Shown here: positions 52,589-62,598 of the stretch, piece after piece | Layout: each line of letters starts with the position of its first letter | Numbering within the stretch: the stretch's first letter is position 1 | NCBI RefSeq assembly: GCF_000725125.1 | Contig: NZ_JFCB01000002.1 | Span: 186,001 to 250,000, forward strand | Source: Streptomyces toyocaensis | GTDB lineage: Bacteria; Actinomycetota; Actinomycetes; Streptomycetales; Streptomycetaceae | Length of the DNA: 64,000 nucleotides | Direction: 5' to 3' | Made by a program: the position numbers and the translations under genes | The notes under the pieces: model-generated | What the model was told of the DNA's origin: nothing | Databases searched by the model: none | The model's input: the letters and a program-made list of their open reading frames with translations, nothing else

Positions 52589-53824
52589 TCACCGGGACGC
52601 GGACGGTGTGGCCCGGACGGCCGTGTCGAGCAGCAGCCGCGCGGCCACCGCCGCCCCGTCGGTGCGGACGGCACCGGCCACGGCCCGTGCCCGCCTCCGG
52701 ACCGCGGGATCCAGGGCAGTCCTGAGCGCGGCGGACAGGGAGTCGCGGGTCGGCTCGGGGCCGTGGTGCACCGAGCCGATCCCCAGCTCGGCCACCCGGG
52801 TGCCCCAGTACGGCTGGTCCACGATCCGGGGGACCACCACCTGAGGGGCGCCGGCGCGCGCGGCCGCCGTCGTGGTCCCCGCCCCGCCGTGGTGCACGAC
52901 CGCGGCGACCCGGCGGAACAGTGCCTGCTGGTTCACCTCCCCGATGACGAAGCAGTCGTCGACATCGTCGACCGGGGACGGGTCCGCCCAGCCGCGGGCG
53001 AGGAGCACGCGGTGGCCCTGCGCACGTACGGCCTCGACGGCCGCCCGTGCGATGCCTGCGGGGGCGTGCGCCGCCATGCTGCCGAAACCCACGTACACCG
53101 GCGGTGCGCCGGCCCCGAGGAACGCCTCGAGACCCTCCGGGAGCGGGCGTTCGTCGGGCAGGAACCACGCCCCGGTCCGCACGACGCCGAGGTCCGTCAT
53201 GCCCTGCGCGGGCCACAGCGTCGCGTCCGCCGCCAGCCACGGCCGGTCGGTGAGGACGTGGTCGCGGACGTTGCCCACGGGCGGCAGGCCGATCGCCGCC
53301 CGGTGCCGGTTGAGCGCTTCCCCGTACAGCGCGTTCACCCTTTGGGCGTCCTGTTCCCACAGCACCCGGTTGTCGGTCTCGTCCCGCGGGGACGGTGTAC
53401 CCGGCCGCGCACCCGGCGCGACGTGCCGCGACGGCAGGCCGACCGTGTGGAAGCAGGCGAACACGTAGGGGATGCCGAGCTGCTCGGCCACGTCACGGGC
53501 GCCGGCCGGCAGCAGACCGGTGGCCAGCAGCGCCTGGCAGCCGTCGGCTGCCGCCGCCAGGGTGCCGAACCGTGCGGCGACCAGCTCCGGGGCGAGCCGG
53601 AACGCGTCCCGTGCCGTCGGTGGCGTGTCACCGGCCACCACCGAACGCACCGTCGGGCCGAGCGGCACCAGGGGCACGCCCGCACGCGCGAGCAGGGTCA
53701 CGAACTCCTCGTCCGGCGGCGCGCACACCCGTGCCCGGACGCCGAGTGCCCGCAGCGCCACCGCCAGTCCCGCCAGCGGTTCGACGTCTCCCCGCGAACC
53801 CCATGTCGTCAGCAGTACTCGCAC
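52589..53824 (-). CDS. MGT-like glycosyltransferase (GT1 family)
   Basis: A 411-aa GT-B glycosyltransferase resembling macrolide and rhamnosyl GT1 enzymes. It begins VRVLLTTWGSRGDVEPL, typical of the family, and has the C-terminal nucleotide-sugar signature VVHHGGAGTTTAAARAGAPQVVVP followed by DQPYWGTRV. GTG at 53824 follows GGGAG at 7 nt; a longer frame lacks support. It transfers an activated sugar to a small molecule, perhaps for self-resistance or detoxification. It is divergent from the GNAT gene, and the shared gap contains strong palindromes. It is 3 kb from the NRPS cluster with a regulator between, so membership is uncertain. Confidence 0.9.
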   Translation of the reverse strand: MRVLLTTWGSRGDVEPLAGLAVALRALGVRARVCAPPDEEFVTLLARAGVPLVPLGPTVRSVVAGDTPPTARDAFRLAPELVAARFGTLAAAADGCQALLATGLLPAGARDVAEQLGIPYVFACFHTVGLPSRHVAPGARPGTPSPRDETDNRVLWEQDAQRVNALYGEALNRHRAAIGLPPVGNVRDHVLTDRPWLAADATLWPAQGMTDLGVVRTGAWFLPDERPLPEGLEAFLGAGAPPVYVGFGSMAAHAPAGIARAAVEAVRAQGHRVLLARGWADPSPVDDVDDCFVIGEVNQQALFRRVAAVVHHGGAGTTTAAARAGAPQVVVPRIVDQPYWGTRVAELGIGSVHHGPEPTRDSLSAALRTALDPAVRRRARAVAGAVRTDGAAVAARLLLDTAVRATPSASR

Positions 53825-53925
53825 GTCGTGTCTCCCGTTCACGCAGGTCATGGCGCTGGGTCGCCGATTCTGCGGTACGACCGGGGCCTTGCCGCAAGCC
53901 CCCGGGTGCGCTATACGTTGAGCGT

Positions 53926-53949
53926 GGCAAGGAATGCGTACTCCTTGCC
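53926..53949. promoter_or_regulatory. Inverted repeat upstream of the glycosyltransferase gene
   Basis: Arms GGCAAGGA (53926-53933) and TCCTTGCC (53942-53949) separated by 8 bp, in the gap between the divergent glycosyltransferase and GNAT genes. The size fits a dimeric repressor operator. Confidence 0.5.
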
Positions 53950-53970
53950 CTTTCTCATGCCGTCCTCCGC

Positions 53971-54008
53971 GGACACCCTCGTGGACGCCGGCGTCCACGA
54001 GGGTGTCC
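53971..54008. repeat. Perfect 38-bp palindrome
   Basis: Arms of 19 bp, GGACACCCTCGTGGACGCC followed without spacer by its exact complement. It lies 49 bp upstream of the GNAT start, between divergent genes, so no transcript is expected to end here unless one arrives from outside. It may be an operator, a cruciform or a relic of a mobile element end. Confidence 0.85.
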
Positions 54009-54057
54009 GGCCGGAGACCGCCTTCCCAGGGGCCGGGGCAGTCAGGGATCATGAAGC

Positions 54058-54927
54058 ATGCGCCCGGACGACTGGCACCTCACCGAAGACGTCGAGGAAT
54101 TCCTCGCCCGAGCGGGCGACTTCCTGCGCTCGCGCCCGGCCCTGCACACCATGGCCCTGTCCGTGACCGAGAAGCTGCGCACCCTGACCACGGCCGCCGT
54201 CGGTGCCCCGGCTCCCGTCTTCGGCCTGCTGGAGCAGGGCGGCACGGTCCGCGCCGCCTTCTACCGCCTGCCGTCCCGCGGCCTGAGCGTCACCCCGCTC
54301 ACCCCCGGGCAGGCCGACGGCCTCGCCGCCCACCTGGTGGGCCTCGGGCACGCACCTCCCCACGTCACGGCGGACCACGGAACCGCCACCGCCTTCGCCG
54401 AGGCCTGGCGGCGGCACACGGGCGCGACGTCGGCGTTCCGCGTCGGACTCCATCTCCTCCGCCTGGGCACGCTCACCCCGCCGGACCCGCAACCGGCGGG
54501 CAGTGCCCGGCGCGTGGGCGCGGGGGAGCAGGAGCACCTCATGCGCTGGTGCCGTGAGTTCGCCGCGGACGTCGGGGAAGCCGTCACCATCGACGCCGGC
54601 TCCTGGACCTCGACACGCTTCGCCGAGAAGAGCTACACGTTCTGGGAGACCCCGGACGGCACGCCCGTCTCCATGGCGGGCGTGAACCCGATGGTCGGGG
54701 GTCAGGCCCGGATCGACCCCGTCTACACCCCCGCCCACCTGCGGGGCCGCGGCTACGCGGCCGCCGTGACGGTCGCGGTGAGCCGGGCCGCACTGGCCGC
54801 GGGAGCCGAGGAGGTCGTGCTCTTCACCAACGCGGCCAACCCCACCAGCAACGCCCTCTACCGGCGCATCGGTTACGTCCCCGTCGCCGACTGGACCGTC
54901 TACGACTTCACGTACGCCACCGCTTGA
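54058..54927 (+). CDS. GNAT family N-acetyltransferase
   Basis: A 289-aa cytosolic acetyltransferase. The catalytic GNAT domain is in the C-terminal half: IDPVYTPAHLRGRGYAAAVT is the acetyl-CoA pyrophosphate-binding loop (RGRGYA), followed by FTNAANPTSNALYRRIGY. The N-terminal half is a second, degenerate GNAT-like fold. Substrate unknown; amine-containing small molecules are typical. There is almost no room for a ribosome-binding site, and the upstream gap is dominated by the 38-bp palindrome. Confidence 0.88.
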   Translation: MRPDDWHLTEDVEEFLARAGDFLRSRPALHTMALSVTEKLRTLTTAAVGAPAPVFGLLEQGGTVRAAFYRLPSRGLSVTPLTPGQADGLAAHLVGLGHAPPHVTADHGTATAFAEAWRRHTGATSAFRVGLHLLRLGTLTPPDPQPAGSARRVGAGEQEHLMRWCREFAADVGEAVTIDAGSWTSTRFAEKSYTFWETPDGTPVSMAGVNPMVGGQARIDPVYTPAHLRGRGYAAAVTVAVSRAALAAGAEEVVLFTNAANPTSNALYRRIGYVPVADWTVYDFTYATA

Positions 54928-55122
54928 GGCCGGTACGTCGGACGCCCGGGTCGCACACCGCCGGCGCCGGGCCACCGGTGCCGTCCGGGGCACACCGGAT
55001 GCCGGCCTTGTACGCCCGGCGGGCCCGCGGTCGCGCACACCGCGCCGAGCCCGGCCGCCGGGGGCGACCGGCCCGCACGGGACCACCGGCCGCCGACGCG
55101 CCGGACCTACGACGCGCCGGAC

Positions 55123-56136
55123 CTACGACGACTCGCGCACGACCAGCTCCGTCGGCAGCGTCCGCTGCTGCCGGGGAGCGCCGTTCAGGGTGATGTCGGT
55201 GAGGATCCGGGCCATCGTGCGGCCCAGTTCCTCCACCGGCTGACGCACCGTCGTCAGAGGCGGATCGGTGTGGCGCGCGAGCACGGAGTCCTCGAAGCCC
55301 ACCACGGCGACATCACCGGGCACCCGCCGGTTCCGCCGGCGCAACTCGGTCAGGGCGCCGACCGCCATGAGGTCGGAGGCGGCGAACACGGCGTCCAGGT
55401 CCGGCGCGCGTTCAAGAAGCGAACGCATGGCGCGGATGCCGCTCTCCTCCGTGAAGTCGCCTGTCTCCACCAGCAGTTCGGGAGCCGGCACACCCGCCTC
55501 CGCATGGGCGGCACGCCATCCGGCGAGCCGGCTGCGGCCGACGTCCATGTCCTGCGGGCCGGTGATCGTGGCGATCCGCTTCCTGCCGCGGTCCAGCAGG
55601 TGCCGGACCGCCTGGGCGGCCCCTGAGGCGTTGTCGGAGTTGACGTAGCTCAGCTGCTCGCCCGCGTCACGGCGGCCGGCGAGCACGGTGGGCAGGCCCA
55701 TCTCCTCCAGCATGCCGGGCAGCCTGTCCTCGGCGTGGACGGAGACCAGCAGGACGCCGTCCACGCGGCGTGTCGCCACCGATTCGGTGAGCTGGTCCCG
55801 CTCGGCCTGGTCCCGCACCAGCATGAGCTGCAGCTGCGTCCGGCTCTCGGCGAGAGCGCCGCTGACGCCGCGGATCAGCGCGGCGAAGAACGGCTCCGAA
55901 CCGAGCCTGCTCTCCGATTCCGGGATCACCAGGGCCACGGCGTTGGTGCGGTTGGTCACCAGACCGCGGGCGACCGAGTTCGGGACGTAGTTCAGTTCCT
56001 TGATCGCGGCCAGGACCCTGGCCCGCGCGTCGGCACTGACGAGCTCCGAACCGTTGACGACACGGGAGACCGTGGTACGGCCCACGCCGGCGCGGGCGGC
56101 GACCGTTTTGATCGTGGGACGGCGGTTGCCGCTCAT
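55123..56136 (-). CDS. cebR: LacI-family repressor of the adjacent sugar operon (CebR-like)
   Basis: A 337-aa LacI regulator. The helix-turn-helix TIKTVAARAGVGRTTVSRVVNG is followed by the hinge LNYVPNSVARGL and a sugar-sensing domain. The start at 56136 follows a GGGGGAG site; upstream extensions run through the operator region. It is divergent from the cebEFG-bglC-like operon and probably represses it until cellobiose or a related sugar binds. The helix sequence differs from the other LacI protein here (TIKT.. against TLEE.., GRTTVSRVVN against GRGTVSRVIN), in line with a different operator. The symbol rests on gene order, not on a direct match. Confidence 0.85.
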   Translation of the reverse strand: MSGNRRPTIKTVAARAGVGRTTVSRVVNGSELVSADARARVLAAIKELNYVPNSVARGLVTNRTNAVALVIPESESRLGSEPFFAALIRGVSGALAESRTQLQLMLVRDQAERDQLTESVATRRVDGVLLVSVHAEDRLPGMLEEMGLPTVLAGRRDAGEQLSYVNSDNASGAAQAVRHLLDRGRKRIATITGPQDMDVGRSRLAGWRAAHAEAGVPAPELLVETGDFTEESGIRAMRSLLERAPDLDAVFAASDLMAVGALTELRRRNRRVPGDVAVVGFEDSVLARHTDPPLTTVRQPVEELGRTMARILTDITLNGAPRQQRTLPTELVVRESS

Positions 56137-56325
56137 GTGCTCCCCCCTCGGCGGCCGCGGCGGCGCTGTCCGCCGCGGAGATGACCAGCGGCAATTCTTG
56201 CAGACGCCGTCGTCGGTACCGCACCGCAGCGGGACGGGCCATCGGGCACCGTGCTCGGTTCGTGATGACGAGTTGTTTTCAAGTGATTGACAGATCCATC
56301 CATGAGCCGGGAGTCTTCGAGACGC

Positions 56326-56365
56326 GGTGGGAACGTGCCCACCCGTGAGTGGGCACGTTCCCACC
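56326..56365. promoter_or_regulatory. Operator: perfect 17-bp inverted repeat upstream of cebE
   Basis: GGTGGGAACGTGCCCAC at 56326-56342 and its exact complement at 56349-56365, separated by 6 bp. Each arm is itself a near palindrome (TGGGAACGTGCCCA), related to but distinct from the CebR box TGGGAGCGCTCCCA. It sits 73 bp before the cebE start within the 302-bp gap between the LacI gene and cebE, fitting two LacI dimers or one tetramer. Confidence 0.85.
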
Positions 56366-56438
56366 TCTATCAGAGCCGCTGTAGTCATCGCAGAACTCGT
56401 CACTCCGATGTGTCAGCGCCGTCGCTAGGAGGAGATCC

Positions 56439-57746
56439 ATGGGCACTCTCGGTTCACTGCGCGCGAAGGCGGTGGCGACAGTCGCCGCCGTCGGTGCGCT
56501 GGCGCTGGTCGCCGGTTGCGGCGGTGGCGGTGATGCGGCCACCGGCGGTGGCAAGAAGGACGGCAAGGTCACCATCACGATGGGCCTGTTCGGCGTGATG
56601 GGCATCAAGGAGACGGGGCTTCTCGAGCAGTACGAGAAGGAGAACCCCGATGTCGACATCAAGGCGGAGATCGCCGGTGACGAGCAGACGTACTACACCG
56701 CGCTGCAGACCAGGCTCGCCGCCGGCAACGGTCTGAAGGACATCCAGGGCATAGAGATCGGCCGGGCCAAGGAGATCACCGAGACCCAGTCGGACAAGTT
56801 CGCCGACTTCACCGGCACGGCGGGCACCGACCACTTCCTGCCCTGGAAGCAGTCCCAGATCAGCACCGCCGACGGCAAGGTGCTGGGCCTGGGCACCGAC
56901 ATCGGCCCCATGGCCGTCTGCTACCGCAAGGACTACTTCGAGAAGGCCGGGCTGCCCACCGACCGCGAGGAGGTCGGAAAGCTGTGGGAGGGCGACTGGA
57001 GCAAGTACGTCGAGGTCGGCCGCTCCTTCAAGAAGGACTTCAAGGGCGGTGACGTGGCGTACATGGACTCGGCCAGCGGCCTGTTCAACGCCATGGTCTA
57101 CGGCCACTCCGAGCAGTACTACGACGAGAAGGGCGAACTGATCCACGACAAGAACCCGGTCGTCAAGGAGGCCTGGGGGCTGTCGGCGGACGCCGCGGAG
57201 GAGGGCCTGACCGCCAAGCTGCGCCAGTTCCAGCCGGGTTGGGACCCGGGCCTGGCCAACGGCACGTTCGCGACCGCGGTGTGCCCGGCCTGGATGCTCA
57301 GCCACATCAGCGAGAAGGCCGGCGACGCGAACAAGGGCAAGTGGGACGTCGCCAGGGCGCCCAAGGGGGCCAACTGGGGCGGTTCCTTCCTCGGGGTGAT
57401 CGAGAAGAGCCCGGTGAAGGAGGAGGCGCAGAAGCTGGTCGCCTGGCTGACCGCGCCGGAGCAGCAGGCCCACATCTTCAAGGAGATCGGCAACATCCCG
57501 TCCTCCGAGAAGGCGCTGGAGTCCGCCGACGTGAAGGGCGCCAAGTCCGAGTACTTCAGCGACGCGCCGATCGGCGAGATCTTCGGTGCCGCCGCGAAGG
57601 AGATCCCGGACAAGCAGGTCCTCGGCCGCAAGGACGGCACGATCAAGGACACCTTCTCGCAGGGCCTGGCCCTGGTCGAGCAGGGCACCGCCCGTGACAA
57701 GGCGTGGAGCACCACCATGGAGCGCATCGAGAAGGCCGTCGGCTGA
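56439..57746 (+). CDS. cebE: Sugar ABC transporter solute-binding lipoprotein (CebE-like)
   Basis: A 435-aa family 1 solute-binding protein anchored to the membrane by a lipobox (LALVAGC, Cys ~27). After KVTITMGLFGVMGIKETGL it has the expected binding-protein fold with GNGLKDIQGIEIG, LGTDIGPMAVCYRKDYFEKAG and AWLTAPEQQAHIF. The ATG follows AGGAGGAG. In this context it captures cellobiose or another beta-glucoside and hands it to the permeases encoded next. A hairpin after the stop probably raises its expression over the permeases. The symbol follows from the LacI-SBP-permease-permease-GH1 order known for the Streptomyces cellobiose system. Confidence 0.85.
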   Translation: MGTLGSLRAKAVATVAAVGALALVAGCGGGGDAATGGGKKDGKVTITMGLFGVMGIKETGLLEQYEKENPDVDIKAEIAGDEQTYYTALQTRLAAGNGLKDIQGIEIGRAKEITETQSDKFADFTGTAGTDHFLPWKQSQISTADGKVLGLGTDIGPMAVCYRKDYFEKAGLPTDREEVGKLWEGDWSKYVEVGRSFKKDFKGGDVAYMDSASGLFNAMVYGHSEQYYDEKGELIHDKNPVVKEAWGLSADAAEEGLTAKLRQFQPGWDPGLANGTFATAVCPAWMLSHISEKAGDANKGKWDVARAPKGANWGGSFLGVIEKSPVKEEAQKLVAWLTAPEQQAHIFKEIGNIPSSEKALESADVKGAKSEYFSDAPIGEIFGAAAKEIPDKQVLGRKDGTIKDTFSQGLALVEQGTARDKAWSTTMERIEKAVG

Positions 57747-57769
57747 CCCTGCCGTCCCCGTGGTCGTCC

Positions 57770-57800
57770 CGGGCCCGCCGGCAGTGCGCGGGCGGGCCCG
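57770..57800 (+). terminator. Attenuating hairpin between cebE and cebF
   Basis: Arms CGGGCCCGCC and GGCGGGCCCG with an 11-nt loop in the 92-bp gap. A partial terminator here would give more binding protein than permease, as is usual for such operons. Confidence 0.65.
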
Positions 57801-57838
57801 GCCCCGGGTCACACATCCGCTCTCAGGAAGGAAGTCCG

Positions 57839-58834
57839 GTGGCCACCTCCACCACCAAGGCCCTGGCCGGCGAGGACCCGCCAGGCACGCCCCGCAGGAG
57901 CGGAGGCGAGGGAACGGCCCGACGGCGCGGTGCGCTGCTGCACCGTCTTGACGTCAAGGGCGCGCCGTTCGCCTTCATCGCGCCGTTCTTCATCGTCTTC
58001 GCCGCGTTCAGCTTCTACCCCCTCGTCTACACCTCGTGGATCTCCCTGCACGACGTGGAGCTGGCCACCCTCGACGTCATGGAGTGGGTGGCGTTCGACA
58101 ACTACGTCGAGCTCTGGGGCGACTCGCGGTTCTGGAACGCCCTGCAGAACACCCTCACCATCGGCGTCATCTCCACGGTGCCGCAGCTCCTGATGGCCCT
58201 CGGCCTGGCGCACCTGCTCAACTACCGCATGCGTGCCTCGCTGTTCTTCCGCGTTGCCTCGCTGGTCCCGTACGCCACCTCGGTCGCCGCGGCCGCGCTC
58301 GTCTTCACCATGATCTTCGAGCGTGACTTCGGCATGATCAACTGGGCGCTCGGTGCGGTCGGCGTCGACCCGGTGGACTGGGAGGCCGACAAGTGGCCCG
58401 CCCAGGTCGCGATCTCCACCATCGTCATCTGGCGCTGGACCGGCTACAACGCCCTGCTCTACCTGGCCGCCATGCAGGCCGTTCCCGCCGACCGGTACGA
58501 GGCGGCCTCCCTGGACGGAGCCTCCCGGTGGAAGCAGTTCACCCACGTCACCGTCCCCGGGATCCGCTCCACCATCGTCTTCACCATCGTGCTCTCCACG
58601 ATCGGCGCCACCCAGCTGTTCGGTGAACCGCTGATCTTCGGCCAGGGGCCCAACGGCATCACCGGCGGTGCCGACAACCAGTACCAGACGCTGGGCCTGC
58701 TGCTGTACGAGGAGGGCTGGAAGAACTACCAGATGGGCCGCTCGGCCACCGTCGCCTGGGCGATGTTCCTGCTGCTCGTCCTCGCCTTCGTCGCGCAGCG
58801 CGTGATCAAGCGGCTGCGTTCCCGTACGTCCTGA
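57839..58834 (+). CDS. cebF: Sugar ABC transporter permease (CebF-like)
   Basis: A 331-aa integral membrane permease of the MalF type. After a ~45-residue cytoplasmic N-terminus come six hydrophobic segments (PFAFIAPFFIVFAAFSFYPL is the first). The EAA loop that docks to the ATPase reads YEAASLDGASRWKQFTHVTVP. GTG at 57839 follows AGGAAGGA. No ATPase gene is present in the operon, consistent with the Streptomyces habit of sharing the MsiK ATPase among sugar transporters. Confidence 0.88.
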   Translation: MATSTTKALAGEDPPGTPRRSGGEGTARRRGALLHRLDVKGAPFAFIAPFFIVFAAFSFYPLVYTSWISLHDVELATLDVMEWVAFDNYVELWGDSRFWNALQNTLTIGVISTVPQLLMALGLAHLLNYRMRASLFFRVASLVPYATSVAAAALVFTMIFERDFGMINWALGAVGVDPVDWEADKWPAQVAISTIVIWRWTGYNALLYLAAMQAVPADRYEAASLDGASRWKQFTHVTVPGIRSTIVFTIVLSTIGATQLFGEPLIFGQGPNGITGGADNQYQTLGLLLYEEGWKNYQMGRSATVAWAMFLLLVLAFVAQRVIKRLRSRTS

Positions 58835-58846
58835 CCTGGAGTCGTC

Positions 58847-61268
<2,422 letters not shown>

Positions 61269-61283
61269 CCGGCACCGCCCCAC

Positions 61284-61328
61284 GAGCCCGCCTCCGCTCC
61301 GCGTACGAGGGGGAACGGAGGCGGGCTC
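61284..61328 (+). terminator. Terminator of the ceb-bglC operon
   Basis: Arms GAGCCCGCCTCCG and its perfect complement with a 19-nt loop, 15 bp after the bglC stop codon. Confidence 0.8.
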
Positions 61329-61401
61329 CTCCACGCCTCCCGGCCAGCGCCGGCACGGGGTGGACGGAGAAGGCAGAGCCGCGTCGGCGCCGGGGACGGA
61401 C

Positions 61402-61812
61402 TCAGTCGAGGATCGCGGTCGCCTCCACCTCGACCAGGACGTCGGGCTCGAAGAGGTGGTCGACCCCGATCAGCGAGGAGGGCGGCAGGGGTACCGTCAG
61501 CCCGATCTCCTCCGCCACCTGTCCGACCCCTGCCATGAAGGCGTCGATCTTCTCGGGGGCCCAGTCCGTGACGTAGAACGTCAGCCGCAGGACGTCGTCG
61601 AACGACGCGCCCGCCCCCGCGAGGCCCTTCGCGGTGTTCCGCAGCGCGTGGGCGACCTGCCCGGCGAGGTCGCCCGGGGCGACGGGAGACCCGTCGGCCG
61701 ACCGGGCGACCTGGCCGCTGACATGCACGTGGCGCGTGCCGGTGCCCACGGCGACATGCTCGTACGGGGTGGGCTGCATCATGCCTTCGGGTGTGAAACG
61801 ACGGACGGACAT
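61402..61812 (-). CDS. RidA family protein
   Basis: A 136-aa YjgF/YER057c/UK114-fold protein. Classical members hydrolyse reactive imines/enamines released by PLP enzymes such as threonine dehydratase. Visible blocks are VHVSGQVARS, GAGASFDDVLRLTFYVTD and the C-terminal FEPDVLVEVEATAI; the substrate-binding Arg expected near the end is replaced, so imine hydrolysis is uncertain. It is divergent from the HxlR regulator, with palindromic sites between, and is likely controlled by it. Confidence 0.85.
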   Translation of the reverse strand: MSVRRFTPEGMMQPTPYEHVAVGTGTRHVHVSGQVARSADGSPVAPGDLAGQVAHALRNTAKGLAGAGASFDDVLRLTFYVTDWAPEKIDAFMAGVGQVAEEIGLTVPLPPSSLIGVDHLFEPDVLVEVEATAILD

Positions 61813-61837
61813 GGAGGTCTCCTCACTTCGGCCATGC

Positions 61838-61889
61838 GGTATACCTTTGCTACCTGGTAGACGAAGGACACTTCAAGGAGACCAGGTAT
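61838..61889. promoter_or_regulatory. Palindromic sites between ridA-like and hxlR-like genes
   Basis: GGTATACC (61838-61845), CTACCTGGTAG (61850-61860, dyad around the central base) and ACCAGGTAT (61881-61889) share the GGTA/TACC core in the 78-bp divergent gap, as expected for binding sites of the neighbouring HxlR protein. Confidence 0.55.
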
Positions 61890-61890
61890 C

Positions 61891-62262
61891 GTGCCGGGTA
61901 CTGCGGACAGCCACGACGGTGAGCTGAGGATCGATCATCCTCACCGGGAGTTCCTCGACCAGGTGCTGGACAAATGGTCGCTGAGCGTCCTCAACGAACT
62001 CTGCGAACGGCCCTGCCGCTTCAACGACCTGCGCCGTGCTATCCCCGCGGTGACCCAGAAGTCCCTCACCGCGACGCTGCGCCGGCTCGAACGCAACGGC
62101 ATCGTGGAGCGCGTGCTCCTCAGTTCCCGCCCCGTCGCCGTCGAGTACCGGATCACACCCCTCGGCAAGACCATGCGACAGCCGGTCGAGGTGCTCCTGG
62201 AGTGGATCACGGCCCACATGCCCGAGGTGGAACGCGCGCGGCGCGCCTTCGACCTCGCATGA
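61891..62262 (+). CDS. HxlR-family transcriptional regulator
   Basis: A 123-aa winged-helix regulator. The family pattern is LDKWSLSVLNEL, RFNDLRRAIPAVTQKSLTATLRRLERNGIVER and YRITPLGKTM. A Cys pair (NELCERPCRF) could make it redox- or electrophile-sensitive, as in some HxlR members. Divergent from the RidA gene, 78 bp between starts. GTG start just after a GGAG-containing stretch. It probably senses a small molecule and controls itself and the RidA gene. Confidence 0.9.
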   Translation: MPGTADSHDGELRIDHPHREFLDQVLDKWSLSVLNELCERPCRFNDLRRAIPAVTQKSLTATLRRLERNGIVERVLLSSRPVAVEYRITPLGKTMRQPVEVLLEWITAHMPEVERARRAFDLA

Positions 62263-62380
62263 GCCGTGCGTACGCGGGCCGCTCCGGCCGGGTCCCGCAC
62301 CACCGGCGTTCCGGACACCCGGCCGGTCCCGGGCTGAAAGAATCAGCCCGCAGGAGGACCCCCGGACGGAAGTGGGAAAC

Positions 62381-62536
62381 ATGCAGCCGGCACGCAACGG
62401 GATGTCCGGCTCGGCCGAGGCACCGACAGCCGCGGGGCGCACCCGGTGGGGGATCGTCGCCCTGATCCTCGGCGCCCCGGCGCTGCTCGTGTGCGGCCTG
62501 CTGTTCACCCTGCTGCTCTGGGTGGTGGCCGGGTGA
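62381..62536 (+). CDS. Small single-pass membrane protein, 51 aa
   Basis: An ORF with a polar N-terminus (MQPARNGMSGSAEAP), a basic TAAGRTRW junction, and one hydrophobic stretch of about 27 residues (GIVALILGAPALLVCGLL and onward) ending VVAG. Codon use has strong third-position GC. The Shine-Dalgarno is weak (GGAAG). Function unknown. Such one-segment proteins are common in Streptomyces. Confidence 0.5.
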   Translation: MQPARNGMSGSAEAPTAAGRTRWGIVALILGAPALLVCGLLFTLLLWVVAG

Positions 62537-62598
62537 GGGGCGACCCCGGCACAGGCCTGTGACCGCGTCGCGCCGCTCCGCACCCGGCGAAGGTCCGT

